Positions 28,022 to 35,774 of a stretch of DNA of 64,000 nucleotides are shown one piece after another. The position numbers were made by a program, and so were the translations under genes. The notes below the pieces were generated by a model that saw nothing but the letters and a program-made list of their open reading frames with translations, was not told the DNA's origin and did no database searches. Origin of the DNA: Acidovorax sp. KKS102 (lineage in GTDB: Bacteria; Pseudomonadota; Gammaproteobacteria; Burkholderiales; Burkholderiaceae_C); NCBI RefSeq assembly GCF_000302535.1, contig NC_018708.1, forward strand, positions 3,410,001-3,474,000, given 5' to 3'. The stretch's first letter is position 1, and every line of letters starts with the position of its first letter.

Positions 28022-29158
28022 ATGAAAAAGGAAGGCTCCCTCTTGCTCTCGGATTACGCTGCGGAAATTGCAGCCACAGACGTACTCAACCCGAATGACT
28101 TCAATCCTGTCCTCCAAGGTCTATACGGAGAAGTCGGCGGCATAATGGCTACGGCCAAGAAAAGTGTTCGAGAGAGAACGGCTTACCCGGGTTTCAAGAA
28201 GGCGGCAGAAGAAGAGTTTGGCGACACCCTCTGGTATTTGGCTGCAATCTGCAGGCGCCTGCAGATTCCTCTCGAAGAGATATTCTCGGAAGCTGCGAAC
28301 CACGGAAACTTCAAGAATGTGGGCGCTGCAAGTGACATCACCGAAGGTGCGTTAGCCTATATCGCTGTGCCTGTCGCCGCGACTGCTTCGTTGGATGCCA
28401 CCTTGGTGCGTTTGGGGCAGTCAGCGGCAGCGCTACTTGGAAGTACGCCTGCACGCGCAGACTTGATTGCTTTCGCACGGGCTTACCTGGATGCAATTCA
28501 TGCGGCCGAACTTGCGTTCTCTGAGGTGGCTCGCGGAAATCTCCGGAAAGCTCGCGGCGCGTTCTTGGAGCCGCAGGCAGAAGACCTGGCTGGCCTTGAT
28601 TTCGACAGTGAGTTTGGAATTGAGGAACAGCTACCCAGGGATTTCAAAATCCGGGTCAATCAGCGAGGCAGTGGCAAGAGTTACCTCCAATGGAAGGGCG
28701 TATTCATTGGAGACCCTCTGACGGACAACATTGCCGATCGCGATGGCTACCGGTTCCATGATGTCTTCCACTTTTCTTATGCAGCAATCCTGCACTGGTC
28801 ACCTGTGATGCGGGCATTGATCAAGCACAAGCGAAAGAGCAATCCGAAATACGATGAAGAGCAGGACAGTGGTCGGGCCATCGTCGTGGAAGAAGGGCTT
28901 TCAGCGTGGATTTTCTCCAGAGCCAAGGAGCTGAATTTCTTCGAGAATCAGGAAAAGGTCTCACTTGGGGTTCTCAAGACCATTGGTGAGTTCGTGAGTG
29001 GTTACGAAGTGGAGAAATGTCCGCTAAAGCTCTGGGAAAAGGCAATCCTGGATGGCTATGCTGTCTTTCGCCAGCTCAAGGAAAATCAAGGCGGCTGGAT
29101 CATTGGAAACCGAGAACAACGCACCATCAAATACATGCCACTTGAGTCTGAAAAATGA
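28022..29158 (+). CDS. MazG-like NTP pyrophosphohydrolase with extra C-terminal domain
   Basis: A 378-residue protein. Residues 25-95 form an all-alpha NTP-pyrophosphatase (MazG-like) domain: YGEVGG (Glu37) and EEEFGDTLWYLAAICRRL (Glu65, Asp68). The second motif is canonical, but the expected second glutamate of the first ExxE motif is glycine (Gly40). The C-terminal half holds a His/Asp/Glu-rich helical region (GYRFHDVFHFSYAAILHWSP, GRAIVVEEGLSAWIF) that I cannot name. MazG domains remove non-canonical or signal nucleotides. Its stop overlaps the next start by 4 nt. Confidence 0.7.
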   Translation: MKKEGSLLLSDYAAEIAATDVLNPNDFNPVLQGLYGEVGGIMATAKKSVRERTAYPGFKKAAEEEFGDTLWYLAAICRRLQIPLEEIFSEAANHGNFKNVGAASDITEGALAYIAVPVAATASLDATLVRLGQSAAALLGSTPARADLIAFARAYLDAIHAAELAFSEVARGNLRKARGAFLEPQAEDLAGLDFDSEFGIEEQLPRDFKIRVNQRGSGKSYLQWKGVFIGDPLTDNIADRDGYRFHDVFHFSYAAILHWSPVMRALIKHKRKSNPKYDEEQDSGRAIVVEEGLSAWIFSRAKELNFFENQEKVSLGVLKTIGEFVSGYEVEKCPLKLWEKAILDGYAVFRQLKENQGGWIIGNREQRTIKYMPLESEK

Positions 29159-29817
29159 AGATCCACCCGTTCGTTGATGCAGTTGCTTCTCTGCAGTTCG
29201 AAGACTGCTTCAATCCGTATTCGGATCGTTGTGAAGTTCATGATCGACGCGATGCACCACGTCGCCGTGCTGCTGCACTGTCCGCCATGTTGCGTCGTGC
29301 AACCGAGGAACCCGTAGACGCGATATGGATTGGACGAGACCTCGGATATCGCGGAGGACGCCGCACTGGGTTAGCCCTGACCGACGACCTTCACATAAGC
29401 CAGCACGCTAGGCGTTGGAATCTCGACCAGGTCGCCGAACGGCCGACGATAGGCAGTGCTGTGGCCGAACGAACCGCCGCGGTCATATGGGGCATGCTGG
29501 AACATATTGATGCCCGCATCTTCCTCTGGAACGTTTTCCCTCTGCATCCGCACGAATCAGGAGATCCGTTCACCAACCGGCAGCACAACGCGCGTGAGAG
29601 GCGAGCCGGCGAAGAACTGCTCCAACAGCTCATTGTCTTGCTACGTCCCTCTCGCATCGTCGCCATCGGCAACGATGCCGCCGCTGCGGCCCATCGCATC
29701 ACGGATTCCGTACCCGTGATTTGCGTGAGGCATCCTAGCTATGGAGGACAGACCCAGTTCCAGAGGCAAATCTCGGAGCTCTATGGGCGCCCCATGAGCA
29801 CTGGGTCGTTGTTTTGA
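29155..29817 (+). CDS. Uracil-DNA-glycosylase-superfamily protein
   Basis: A 220-residue protein with the motifs of the UDG superfamily: IWIGRDLGYRGGRRTGLALT for the water-activating loop, FLWNVFPLHPHE for the base-pocket segment and VRHPSYGGQTQF for the C-terminal HPS motif that inserts into the DNA minor groove. The motif A variant differs from classical family 1 enzymes (GQDPY), so the base specificity is open; UDG-fold enzymes that excise phage-modified bases are known. It is the last gene of the TIR, Nmad2, MazG, UDG operon and ends 16 bp from the convergent operon. Confidence 0.75.
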   Translation: MKIHPFVDAVASLQFEDCFNPYSDRCEVHDRRDAPRRRAAALSAMLRRATEEPVDAIWIGRDLGYRGGRRTGLALTDDLHISQHARRWNLDQVAERPTIGSAVAERTAAVIWGMLEHIDARIFLWNVFPLHPHESGDPFTNRQHNARERRAGEELLQQLIVLLRPSRIVAIGNDAAAAAHRITDSVPVICVRHPSYGGQTQFQRQISELYGRPMSTGSLF

Positions 29818-29833
29818 CGAGAGGCTTGGCTTC

Positions 29834-30319
29834 TTAGCGCGCAGCGATCGCCGCTTCAATCCAGCCCGACAGGTTGTCACTGATGTGGTTATAGGCCGCA
29901 CTGCTCGTGGCCCCTGGTGGATCGTACATGCGGACGACGGTGGATAGCTTTCTACCGTCGTTCAAGGTAAATGAGTCAAATGGATTGGCCCCGGCAACTG
30001 ATGGTTGCTGGTTGTGGTCCAGCAGCTTATGGACTCGTATCCCCAAGAGTCCCTTGCCACTATTCCATGACTGCTCAATCTCATATCGAATCCAGGGGCG
30101 ATTCGCCGTTTCGGCTCCGACCAGAACAATTGTGCATGTCCGTCCTTGCAGCTGATCGTCGATCCAGCGCTTGATTGCGGCCTCGCCGCCTCGCTTCACT
30201 TCTTCCCATTTGTTATCGCTTGCTGGTTGGTTGCCCTCAACAACACCAATATTCCGTATCTTGGAGGCGCGCCAACTGTCGCGTTGATAGTGGAAGCTAT
30301 AGAAGATTTTCCGTGGCAT
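29834..30319 (-). CDS. TIR-domain protein (ThsB-like)
   Basis: A 161-residue Thoeris-type TIR protein (DUF1863/MTH538-like): RKIFYSFHYQRDSWRASKIRN at the N-terminus, then TCTIVLVGAETANRPWIRYEIEQSW with the probable catalytic Glu80, then GLLGIRVHKL. ThsB proteins of this type synthesise cyclic ADP-ribose isomers that activate SLOG- or SIR2-containing effectors. Here a SLOG-fold gene lies directly upstream in the same operon (41-bp gap), which fits a signal and receptor pair. It is the last gene of a three-gene minus-strand operon. Confidence 0.85.
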   Translation of the reverse strand: MPRKIFYSFHYQRDSWRASKIRNIGVVEGNQPASDNKWEEVKRGGEAAIKRWIDDQLQGRTCTIVLVGAETANRPWIRYEIEQSWNSGKGLLGIRVHKLLDHNQQPSVAGANPFDSFTLNDGRKLSTVVRMYDPPGATSSAAYNHISDNLSGWIEAAIAAR

Positions 30320-30360
30320 GGCGAGTCCTTTGTTGGATCATGTAAATCTGCAGAGGAGAC

Positions 30361-30948
30361 TCAACTCGCTGCACCTTGAATGTTCAATGCGAGGTGCGTG
30401 TGAAAGAGTTGCGCGAAGTCCACATCACCAAGATCCGCATCGGCGAAATAACCTTGATCTTTGGCCAAGTTCAAGGCCGCCCCGCCTGGCGACGGTACGG
30501 GCAGAACTTTGGCGGCGGGGTGGAATTTCCTGAAGAGTTCATGCTCGGCTTCCACTCCTTCCATGCCGCCGATGAAAACAGCGGCAACGAGATCATCGCG
30601 CGACAGCATTTCTTCCCGCATTAGCAGCAGGCTCGCCTCTCTGTCACCGGCAACTGCATTGGTGAATACTACATTGTGAAAACGGTCGTTTTCTTCCGGG
30701 TAACGATCCTTGAAGAACGTGCTCTGATACAGAACCACGGCCCCAGAATAATCGACACCCAAATCCTCACAAATGCTCCAGATCATAGGCGTGATAGCGG
30801 GATGGCCTCCCCACACGATCTTGTGCTGACGAATGACGGCCATGACCAGTTCCCTCACAGCGCATTGGATGAGGAATGGATTGGCGGTCTCGTGATACGA
30901 GCCGCGGCCGACAAGTGGGACACTGGCTGAAAGGAAGATTGCGCTCAC
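30361..30948 (-). CDS. SLOG-domain protein
   Basis: A 195-residue Rossmann-like protein of the SLOG superfamily: AIFLSASVPLVGRGSYHET at the N-terminus, HKIVWGGHPAITPMIWSIC, VVLYQSTFFKDRYPEENDRF, AAVFIGGMEGVEAEHELFRK and VLPVPSPGGAALNLA. The glycine-rich GGHP and GGMEG turns are typical ligand-binding loops. SLOG domains bind nucleotide-derived ligands, including TIR-made ADP-ribose isomers in ThsA. This one has no fused effector domain, so it may be a sensor subunit. It starts 3 nt after the upstream TIR gene ends. Confidence 0.8.
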   Translation of the reverse strand: MSAIFLSASVPLVGRGSYHETANPFLIQCAVRELVMAVIRQHKIVWGGHPAITPMIWSICEDLGVDYSGAVVLYQSTFFKDRYPEENDRFHNVVFTNAVAGDREASLLLMREEMLSRDDLVAAVFIGGMEGVEAEHELFRKFHPAAKVLPVPSPGGAALNLAKDQGYFADADLGDVDFAQLFHTHLALNIQGAAS

Positions 30949-30951
30949 GAT

Positions 30952-32094
30952 TCAGGCCTCCCAGTCCGCAAATTGCCATCCAGCCTCGCTGGCTTTGACC
31001 CACCGCGCAGAGTGGATATGCTGGCCCAGCCAGTCCAAATGCCCCAGCCACCGGGGATGCAAGCCAACATGATCGTAAACGACGGCAACCGATTGATCTG
31101 GCGAATTGGTGGATGCGTCATGCAACGTGGTCGACGTGGGGACACCAACTGTTGGGTAGACGACGACATTCCGGCCATCCGGCAGTCGGATATAGACCGC
31201 CTTGTTCGGTCCAACGCCGACAAGTTGACCGCCAATCGTTTGAATAGCGTTGCGCAAATTGCTCACTAGATTGACGGAACGGACCGCATGGCTTTGGCTG
31301 CGAACTTCTTCGAGCTGTAGACAGATTCGCTCCACAGCGCTGTCCGCGAGGCGTCCTGTGGCCGCATCCACTTCGTCGGGCAACAATTCTGCGCGACTGG
31401 CGGTGGCTGTTCGCGCAGATGGCGTGCAGTCTGGCCAGCCAACCCGTAAGACGCTGATGCCTTTCGCCAGAGCGCGTCCGAACTCTGCGCTTGTCCAGCG
31501 GCTTTCAAAGTAGCCTGGCGTGTCAAGCATCACAAGAACGTCGGAATCGCAAAGGCGATGCCATAGCATCGTCTGAAAATCTTCCGCAGGTGGAATCCCA
31601 TGCGTATCGAGAAACACATCGAATAGCCGAGCAGATAAGGCGTCAAAGAGCTGCAAGGCTGCCTCACGGGCTTCGCCCCGGCGGTAACTTACGAACACTC
31701 GACGCTGGCGAGGTAGCAACCCCGCACACTCAAGTAAAGCGGTCGCGACACGCTGTGACCCGTTGGCGGCATAGGCTAAGCAGTTGAGAGGTCGCAGTAA
31801 TTCAGGAATCTCTGCGTTAACTCGATTGACGTCGGATGCTATCGGCAGTAGCGGGATGCCTCGCTCCAGCAACTTCGCCACGTTGGCGAGAGGTGGATTG
31901 TCGCCCCCGAAAAATACTGCAGCGGATGAGCGCTGTTGGTCGGGGTTAAACGCTTCCGGGCGCACCTCCCATCCAACTTCATGTCCTAGTCGCAAGTTGA
32001 ACATGCCTACGGCAGTTCCGACGATTTCTTCAAGCTCAGAAATCTGGGCGTCGGTTGGCGAACCAAGCACTGCAAGTTGATAGAGGGCGGCCAT
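30952..32094 (-). CDS. Multidomain protein with central TIR domain
   Basis: A 380-residue protein. Residues 1-125 look Rossmann-like (YQLAVLGSPTDAQISELEEI, AAVFFGGDNPPLANVAKLLERGIPLLPIAS) and may be a degenerate SLOG or TIR-like module. Residues 130-225 form a TIR domain (RRVFVSYRRGEAREAALQLFDAL, VLVMLDTPGYFESRWTSAEF) with likely catalytic Glu204. Residues 265-380 form a C-terminal domain I do not recognise (AVYIRLPDGRNVVVYPTVGVP, VYDHVGLHPRWLGHLDWLG). It is the first gene of the operon with the SLOG and ThsB-like genes, and is probably the effector or sensor. Confidence 0.72.
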   Translation of the reverse strand: MAALYQLAVLGSPTDAQISELEEIVGTAVGMFNLRLGHEVGWEVRPEAFNPDQQRSSAAVFFGGDNPPLANVAKLLERGIPLLPIASDVNRVNAEIPELLRPLNCLAYAANGSQRVATALLECAGLLPRQRRVFVSYRRGEAREAALQLFDALSARLFDVFLDTHGIPPAEDFQTMLWHRLCDSDVLVMLDTPGYFESRWTSAEFGRALAKGISVLRVGWPDCTPSARTATASRAELLPDEVDAATGRLADSAVERICLQLEEVRSQSHAVRSVNLVSNLRNAIQTIGGQLVGVGPNKAVYIRLPDGRNVVVYPTVGVPTSTTLHDASTNSPDQSVAVVYDHVGLHPRWLGHLDWLGQHIHSARWVKASEAGWQFADWEA

Positions 32095-32196
32095 GCTCTT
32101 CCTTGTGATTTCAGTGTTCTCGCCTATCTGACCTTACGAAACCCAATGCGGGAATCTCCTTCAAAGATAGCCGATTTCGGGCGTCCCCGGTCGGGC

Positions 32197-32318
32197 CGCG
32201 CTGTCGTGCTACGCATCAAGCCCCGCTGCGCGAGTCTCGCCCCTGCGGGCTTCCATCGTTCCCTCGCGACGCTCGGCTGACGCCTCCGGCCCTGCTGGGC
32301 CTGCGCGCTCCGCTTGCC
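32197..32318. repeat. ICE intergenic repeat A, copy 1
   Basis: About 120 bp starting CGCGCTGTCGTGCT and ending GCGCTCCGCTTGCC, with CGAGTCTCGCCCC and CCATCGTTCCCTCGC inside. A diverged copy lies at 34395-34527. It belongs to the 412-bp gap 32095-32506, which holds no gene. Confidence 0.7.
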
Positions 32319-32338
32319 AGGGTTCGTGTATGGCATGG

Positions 32339-32488
32339 GGCGGTCTTGCTGTTTCCCTTCACCGTACCACGGCGTTCTCGCCGTCAAGGGCGGCGCGCGC
32401 CATGCGCGCTTGCGTCCTGGCGGCCGTCTGCGACCCCTGACTGCTTGCGCTGCGCCGTGCTGGCACCGGTTCCGGGCAATTCCGCCCG
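32339..32488 (+). promoter_or_regulatory. Duplicated leader B upstream of the RadC-like gene
   Basis: A conserved block of about 150 nt shared with 33128-33273. It includes an ACGGCG-TTCT-CGCCGT hairpin, GACCCCTGACTGCTTGCGCT, and a CGGGC-AATTCC-GCCCG hairpin (32473-32488) ending 18 nt before the ATG. The same block precedes the next gene, so it is a candidate shared cis-regulatory or RNA element. Confidence 0.55.
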
Positions 32489-32506
32489 AGCAACCGGAGC
32501 ACGATC

Positions 32507-33013
32507 ATGTCGCAACTGACCCTCACTCTCGACACCCCGCTGATGGTGCGCGATGGCCGTGGGCGCTATCGGCTGGCGGACGCCGACCAGATTCTGGAAG
32601 CCGCGCGCCAGGTCATCGAACAGAAGATGCAGCGCGGCGAGGCGTTCACTTCGCCGGAGGCGGTGAAGGACTACCTGCGCGCCAAGCTGGCCGGCTTCGA
32701 GCACGAAGTCTTCGCGGTGTTGTTCCTCGACACGCGCCATCGGCTGATCGACTACGTGGAGATGTTCCGCGGCACGATCGACGCCGCCGAGGTGCATCCG
32801 CGCGAGGTGGTGAAGCAGGCGCTGCGGCTCAATGCGGCGGCGGTCATCGTTTCGCACAACCATCCGAGCGGAAACTCCGAGCCGAGCGCGGCCGACAAGG
32901 CGATGACCTCGCAGCTTCGGCAGGCGCTGGCGCTGGTGGACATTCGCACGCTGGATCACGTCATCGTTGCGGGGACTCGCACCACGTCATTCGCCGAACG
33001 CGGCCTGCTTTGA
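32507..33013 (+). CDS. radC: RadC-family JAB/JAMM domain protein
   Basis: A 168-residue protein of the RadC/DUF2466 family with a JAB metalloprotease-like fold. The metal-binding motif is SHNHPSGNSEPSAADKAMT, preceded by FAVLFLDTRHRLIDYVEMF with a conserved Glu. Versions of this gene are standard in Tn4371-type ICEs and conjugative plasmids; despite the name there is no solid evidence for DNA repair. It carries the leader B block immediately upstream and is followed by the DUF2958 gene with the same leader. Confidence 0.88.
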   Translation: MSQLTLTLDTPLMVRDGRGRYRLADADQILEAARQVIEQKMQRGEAFTSPEAVKDYLRAKLAGFEHEVFAVLFLDTRHRLIDYVEMFRGTIDAAEVHPREVVKQALRLNAAAVIVSHNHPSGNSEPSAADKAMTSQLRQALALVDIRTLDHVIVAGTRTTSFAERGLL

Positions 33014-33127
33014 CCATTGGGGGCTTCGGCCCCCTTTTTGCTGCGCCCGGCGGCGCAACTCCGGCCCTCGCGGGCCTGCGCGTGCTGCGCACTTGCCGAA
33101 AACCCGGGTGCGTGGAGGTGCGAGGGA

Positions 33128-33273
33128 GGCGGTCTTGCTGTTCCCTTCATCGTGCCACGGCGTTCTCGCCGTCAAGGGCTGCGCGCCGATGGCGCTTGCG
33201 TCCTGGCGGCCGTCGTTGACCCCTGACTGCTTGCGCTGCGCCGTGCCCCGGAAGGGTCGGGCAATTCCGCCCG
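33128..33273 (+). promoter_or_regulatory. Duplicated leader B upstream of the DUF2958 gene
   Basis: The second copy of leader B: same block order, including the CGGGC-AATTCC-GCCCG hairpin (33258-33273), 21 nt before the ATG at 33295. The conserved hairpin-to-start spacing suggests a function in translation or transcript control. Confidence 0.55.
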
Positions 33274-33294
33274 GCTTCCTTTCAGGAGTTCACC

Positions 33295-33645
33295 ATGAAC
33301 AACGCACTCATCACCGACGAGCAGCGCATCGTGTTGCTGGCCAACGGCCGCGAATCCTTGGAGAACCCGGACTTCGATCCGGCCCCCGTGGTCAAGCTGT
33401 TCACGCCGGACGCCGGCGCGACCTGGCTGCTGACCGAGATTGATCCCGATGACCACGACCACGCCTTTGGGCTGTGCGATTTGGGCCTGGGGATGCCGGA
33501 AATCGGCTGGGTCAGCCTGCAGGAGCTGGCGGCCGTGCGCGGGCGGCTCGGGTTGCCGGTCGAACGCGATCTGCACTTCCGTGCCGAGAAGCGCCTGAGT
33601 GCCTATGCGCGCGATGCGCGGCTGGCCGGGCGGATCATCGAATGA
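33295..33645 (+). CDS. DUF2958 domain protein, copy 1
   Basis: A 116-residue protein of the DUF2958 family: TDEQRIVLLANGRESLEN, APVVKLFTPDAGATWLLTEIDPDDHDHAFGLCDLGLGMPEIGWVSL and RDLHFRAEKRLSAYARDARL. Function is unknown; members are nearly always on plasmids and ICEs near RadC, DUF932 and ParB genes. A second paralogue of identical length is encoded at 44775. GGAGTT precedes the ATG. Confidence 0.85.
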   Translation: MNNALITDEQRIVLLANGRESLENPDFDPAPVVKLFTPDAGATWLLTEIDPDDHDHAFGLCDLGLGMPEIGWVSLQELAAVRGRLGLPVERDLHFRAEKRLSAYARDARLAGRIIE

Positions 33646-33675
33646 TTTCGCGCGGGGCGTCGCAAGATGCCTCGT

Positions 33676-34344
33676 TCAAGGTTTCAGGAGATCCGGCAGG
33701 CAGTCGGCGAATGCCGGCTGGATCTTACTCACGGGCTTGGCCACGGCCTCGTCGCCGGTGAGGACTGCCATCGTCATGCCGGTCATGGTCGTCAGACCGT
33801 TCGAGCTGCGCAGTACCTGTAGCGCAAGATCGACCGGGAAGCCGTCGGCACTGCGCCGCAGTGGATGAATGCCGCCATGCACGAACGAGTTCATGCCGTG
33901 CCAGGTCACATCCTTGAAATGCGAAAGCATTTGGTGCGCAGCCGCCGGCGCGCCTTGTCCGACTCGCTTGCCGATCTGCTCAATCATTTCGCTGGCGCCA
34001 GGCAAGTTCTTGGCCGCCTGTTCGCTCTGCAGCGTCAGTGGCGCCAGCAGCTTGTCGATCGCTGCGTCGCTGGCTGCGTAGAGCAGCCACATTGCCCGCG
34101 TCAGGGCCTCGAACTGCAGGCGCATGAGGCCGACGGCGGACGAGGGTAGTCGCAGCGCCATCAATGCTCGCATCGCTGTTGCATGCTCCATAGCGACCAG
34201 GCACATGCCAAGAGCTGACTCGCCACGGGGCGATCCATCGAAATCGGCGTCGCCCAGTAGTTCATCCAGACGTTCGTGCAAGGCATTGGAGCGGTGGAGC
34301 ATGTGCTCCAAACGATCGTCGTTGTTGATGATGGTTTCCTCCAT
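33676..34344 (-). CDS. Helical hypothetical protein (DUF6988-like)
   Basis: A 222-residue mostly helical cytoplasmic protein. Blocks include LGMCLVAMEHATAMRALMALR, GLMRLQFEALTRAMWLLYAA, AKNLPGASEMIEQIGKR and HFKDVTWHGMNSFVHGGIHPL, which resemble a family (DUF6988, from memory) with HEPN-like conserved Arg and His features. Function is unknown. ATG 34344 begins the recognisable protein; the upstream in-frame stretch lies in repeat A. It is transcribed opposite to the surrounding ICE genes, so it may be inserted cargo. Confidence 0.6.
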   Translation of the reverse strand: MEETIINNDDRLEHMLHRSNALHERLDELLGDADFDGSPRGESALGMCLVAMEHATAMRALMALRLPSSAVGLMRLQFEALTRAMWLLYAASDAAIDKLLAPLTLQSEQAAKNLPGASEMIEQIGKRVGQGAPAAAHQMLSHFKDVTWHGMNSFVHGGIHPLRRSADGFPVDLALQVLRSSNGLTTMTGMTMAVLTGDEAVAKPVSKIQPAFADCLPDLLKP

Positions 34345-34394
34345 AGAGGGATCGTAGGACAGTCGTGCGTCCCCGGCCAAGAAACATGGCCGGT

Positions 34395-34527
34395 CGCGCT
34401 GTCGTGCTGCGCATCGAGCCTCGCTACGCGAGTCTCGCCCCCTTCGGGCTTCCATCGTTCCCTCGCTCCGCTCGGCTGACGCCTCCGGCCCGGATTCCTA
34501 GATCCGGGCCTGCGCGCTTCGCTTGCC
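34395..34527. repeat. ICE intergenic repeat A, copy 2
   Basis: A diverged copy of 32197-32318, with the same start CGCGCTGTCGTGCT, the central CGAGTCTCGCCCC and a GCGCTTCGCTTGCC end; it has a 10-15-bp insertion. It lies in the 527-bp gap 34345-34871, which otherwise holds no gene. Confidence 0.7.
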
Positions 34528-34871
34528 GTGCGGTCGGCGTATTGAGGGGCCGTGGCCATGTCCAGCCGTCTCCCCTGACTTCATCACCTTCACCGCGACT
34601 GTAGCCCGCGGCCGTGTGCCGTCAAGGCGCGCAGGGCCGTGTCCTCGGCTGCGCCTGCGGGCCGCACCCACCCTGCGCTTGCCTCCTTGACGGCCCCCGT
34701 CCGCGCGCTCCTGACCGTCGCGGGCGATGAACTCAGGAAAGACGGTGGCAACAGGGCCAACCGGGTTCCTCGTGCCGACCGCACCGAACAGCCGAAAGGC
34801 TGGGCTTCCGAATCTAGGAATCCGGTATGCGGTGAACAGCAAACCCTTTTTTCTTTGTCAGGAGAAATGCC

Positions 34872-35696
34872 ATGCAACTCGCATCCCGCTTCGCTTCCCG
34901 TTCCCCGGTGCTGCGTTCGGAACGTCCCTTGTCCGATGACCAAATCCGGGCCGTGGCCCCGTCCATCTACGCGGAAGCCCCGCACGAAAGCCGCTCCGAG
35001 CGGTACAGCTACATCCCCACCGCCACCGTGCTGCAAGAACTGCGCGGGGAAGGCTTCGAGCCTTTCATGGTGACGCAAACCCGCGTGCGCCACGACGACC
35101 GCCGTGACTACACCAAGCACATGATCCGGCTGCGCCACGCCAGCCAGATCAACGGCCGCGAGGCCAACGAAATCATCCTGCTGAACTCCCATGACGGCAC
35201 CAGCAGCTATCAGATGCTGGCCGGGATGTTCCGCTTCGTTTGCAGCAATGGCCTTGTCTGCGGTGACACCGTGGCCGACGTGCGCGTACCGCACAAGGGC
35301 GACGTGGCGGCGCAGGTGATCGAAGGCGCTTACGAAGTCCTGCACGGCTTCGACCGGGCGCAGGAATCGCGCGATGCCATGCGCGCGATCACGCTGGACG
35401 CCGGGGAATCGGAAGTGTTCGCCCGCGCTGCGCTGGCGTTGAAGTACGACGAGGACAAGCCCGCGCCCATCACGGAATCGCAAATCCTGAGGCCGCGCCG
35501 CCATGACGACGACCGCCGCGACCTGTGGAGCGTGTTCAACCGCACGCAGGAGAACTTGACCAAAGGCGGCCTGTCCGCCCGCGCCGCGAATGGCCGCCGC
35601 CAGACCACCCGGCCCGTGCAGGGCATCGACCAAAGCGTGCGCCTGAACCGCGCCCTGTGGCTGCTGGCCGATGGCCTGCGCCAGTTGAAAGCCTGA
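34872..35696 (+). CDS. DUF932 domain protein
   Basis: A 274-residue protein of the DUF932 family found on conjugative elements and phages. Recognisable blocks are SERYSYIPTATVLQELRGEGF, VMVTQ-like FEPFMVTQTRVRHDDRRDYT, EIILLNSHDGTSSYQMLAGM and FRFVCSNGLVCGDTVADVRV. Function is unknown; distant similarity to phage DNA-metabolism proteins has been proposed. GGAGAAATGCC precedes the ATG. It is followed after 78 bp by the long ParB gene and is probably co-transcribed. Confidence 0.87.
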   Translation: MQLASRFASRSPVLRSERPLSDDQIRAVAPSIYAEAPHESRSERYSYIPTATVLQELRGEGFEPFMVTQTRVRHDDRRDYTKHMIRLRHASQINGREANEIILLNSHDGTSSYQMLAGMFRFVCSNGLVCGDTVADVRVPHKGDVAAQVIEGAYEVLHGFDRAQESRDAMRAITLDAGESEVFARAALALKYDEDKPAPITESQILRPRRHDDDRRDLWSVFNRTQENLTKGGLSARAANGRRQTTRPVQGIDQSVRLNRALWLLADGLRQLKA

Positions 35697-35774
35697 ATCC
35701 CCACGCGGCAGGGGCAGGCAGCAGCCCTTGCCGCTTCTCTCGCTGCTGCACCCCAACCGCAAGGAGTTATCACC

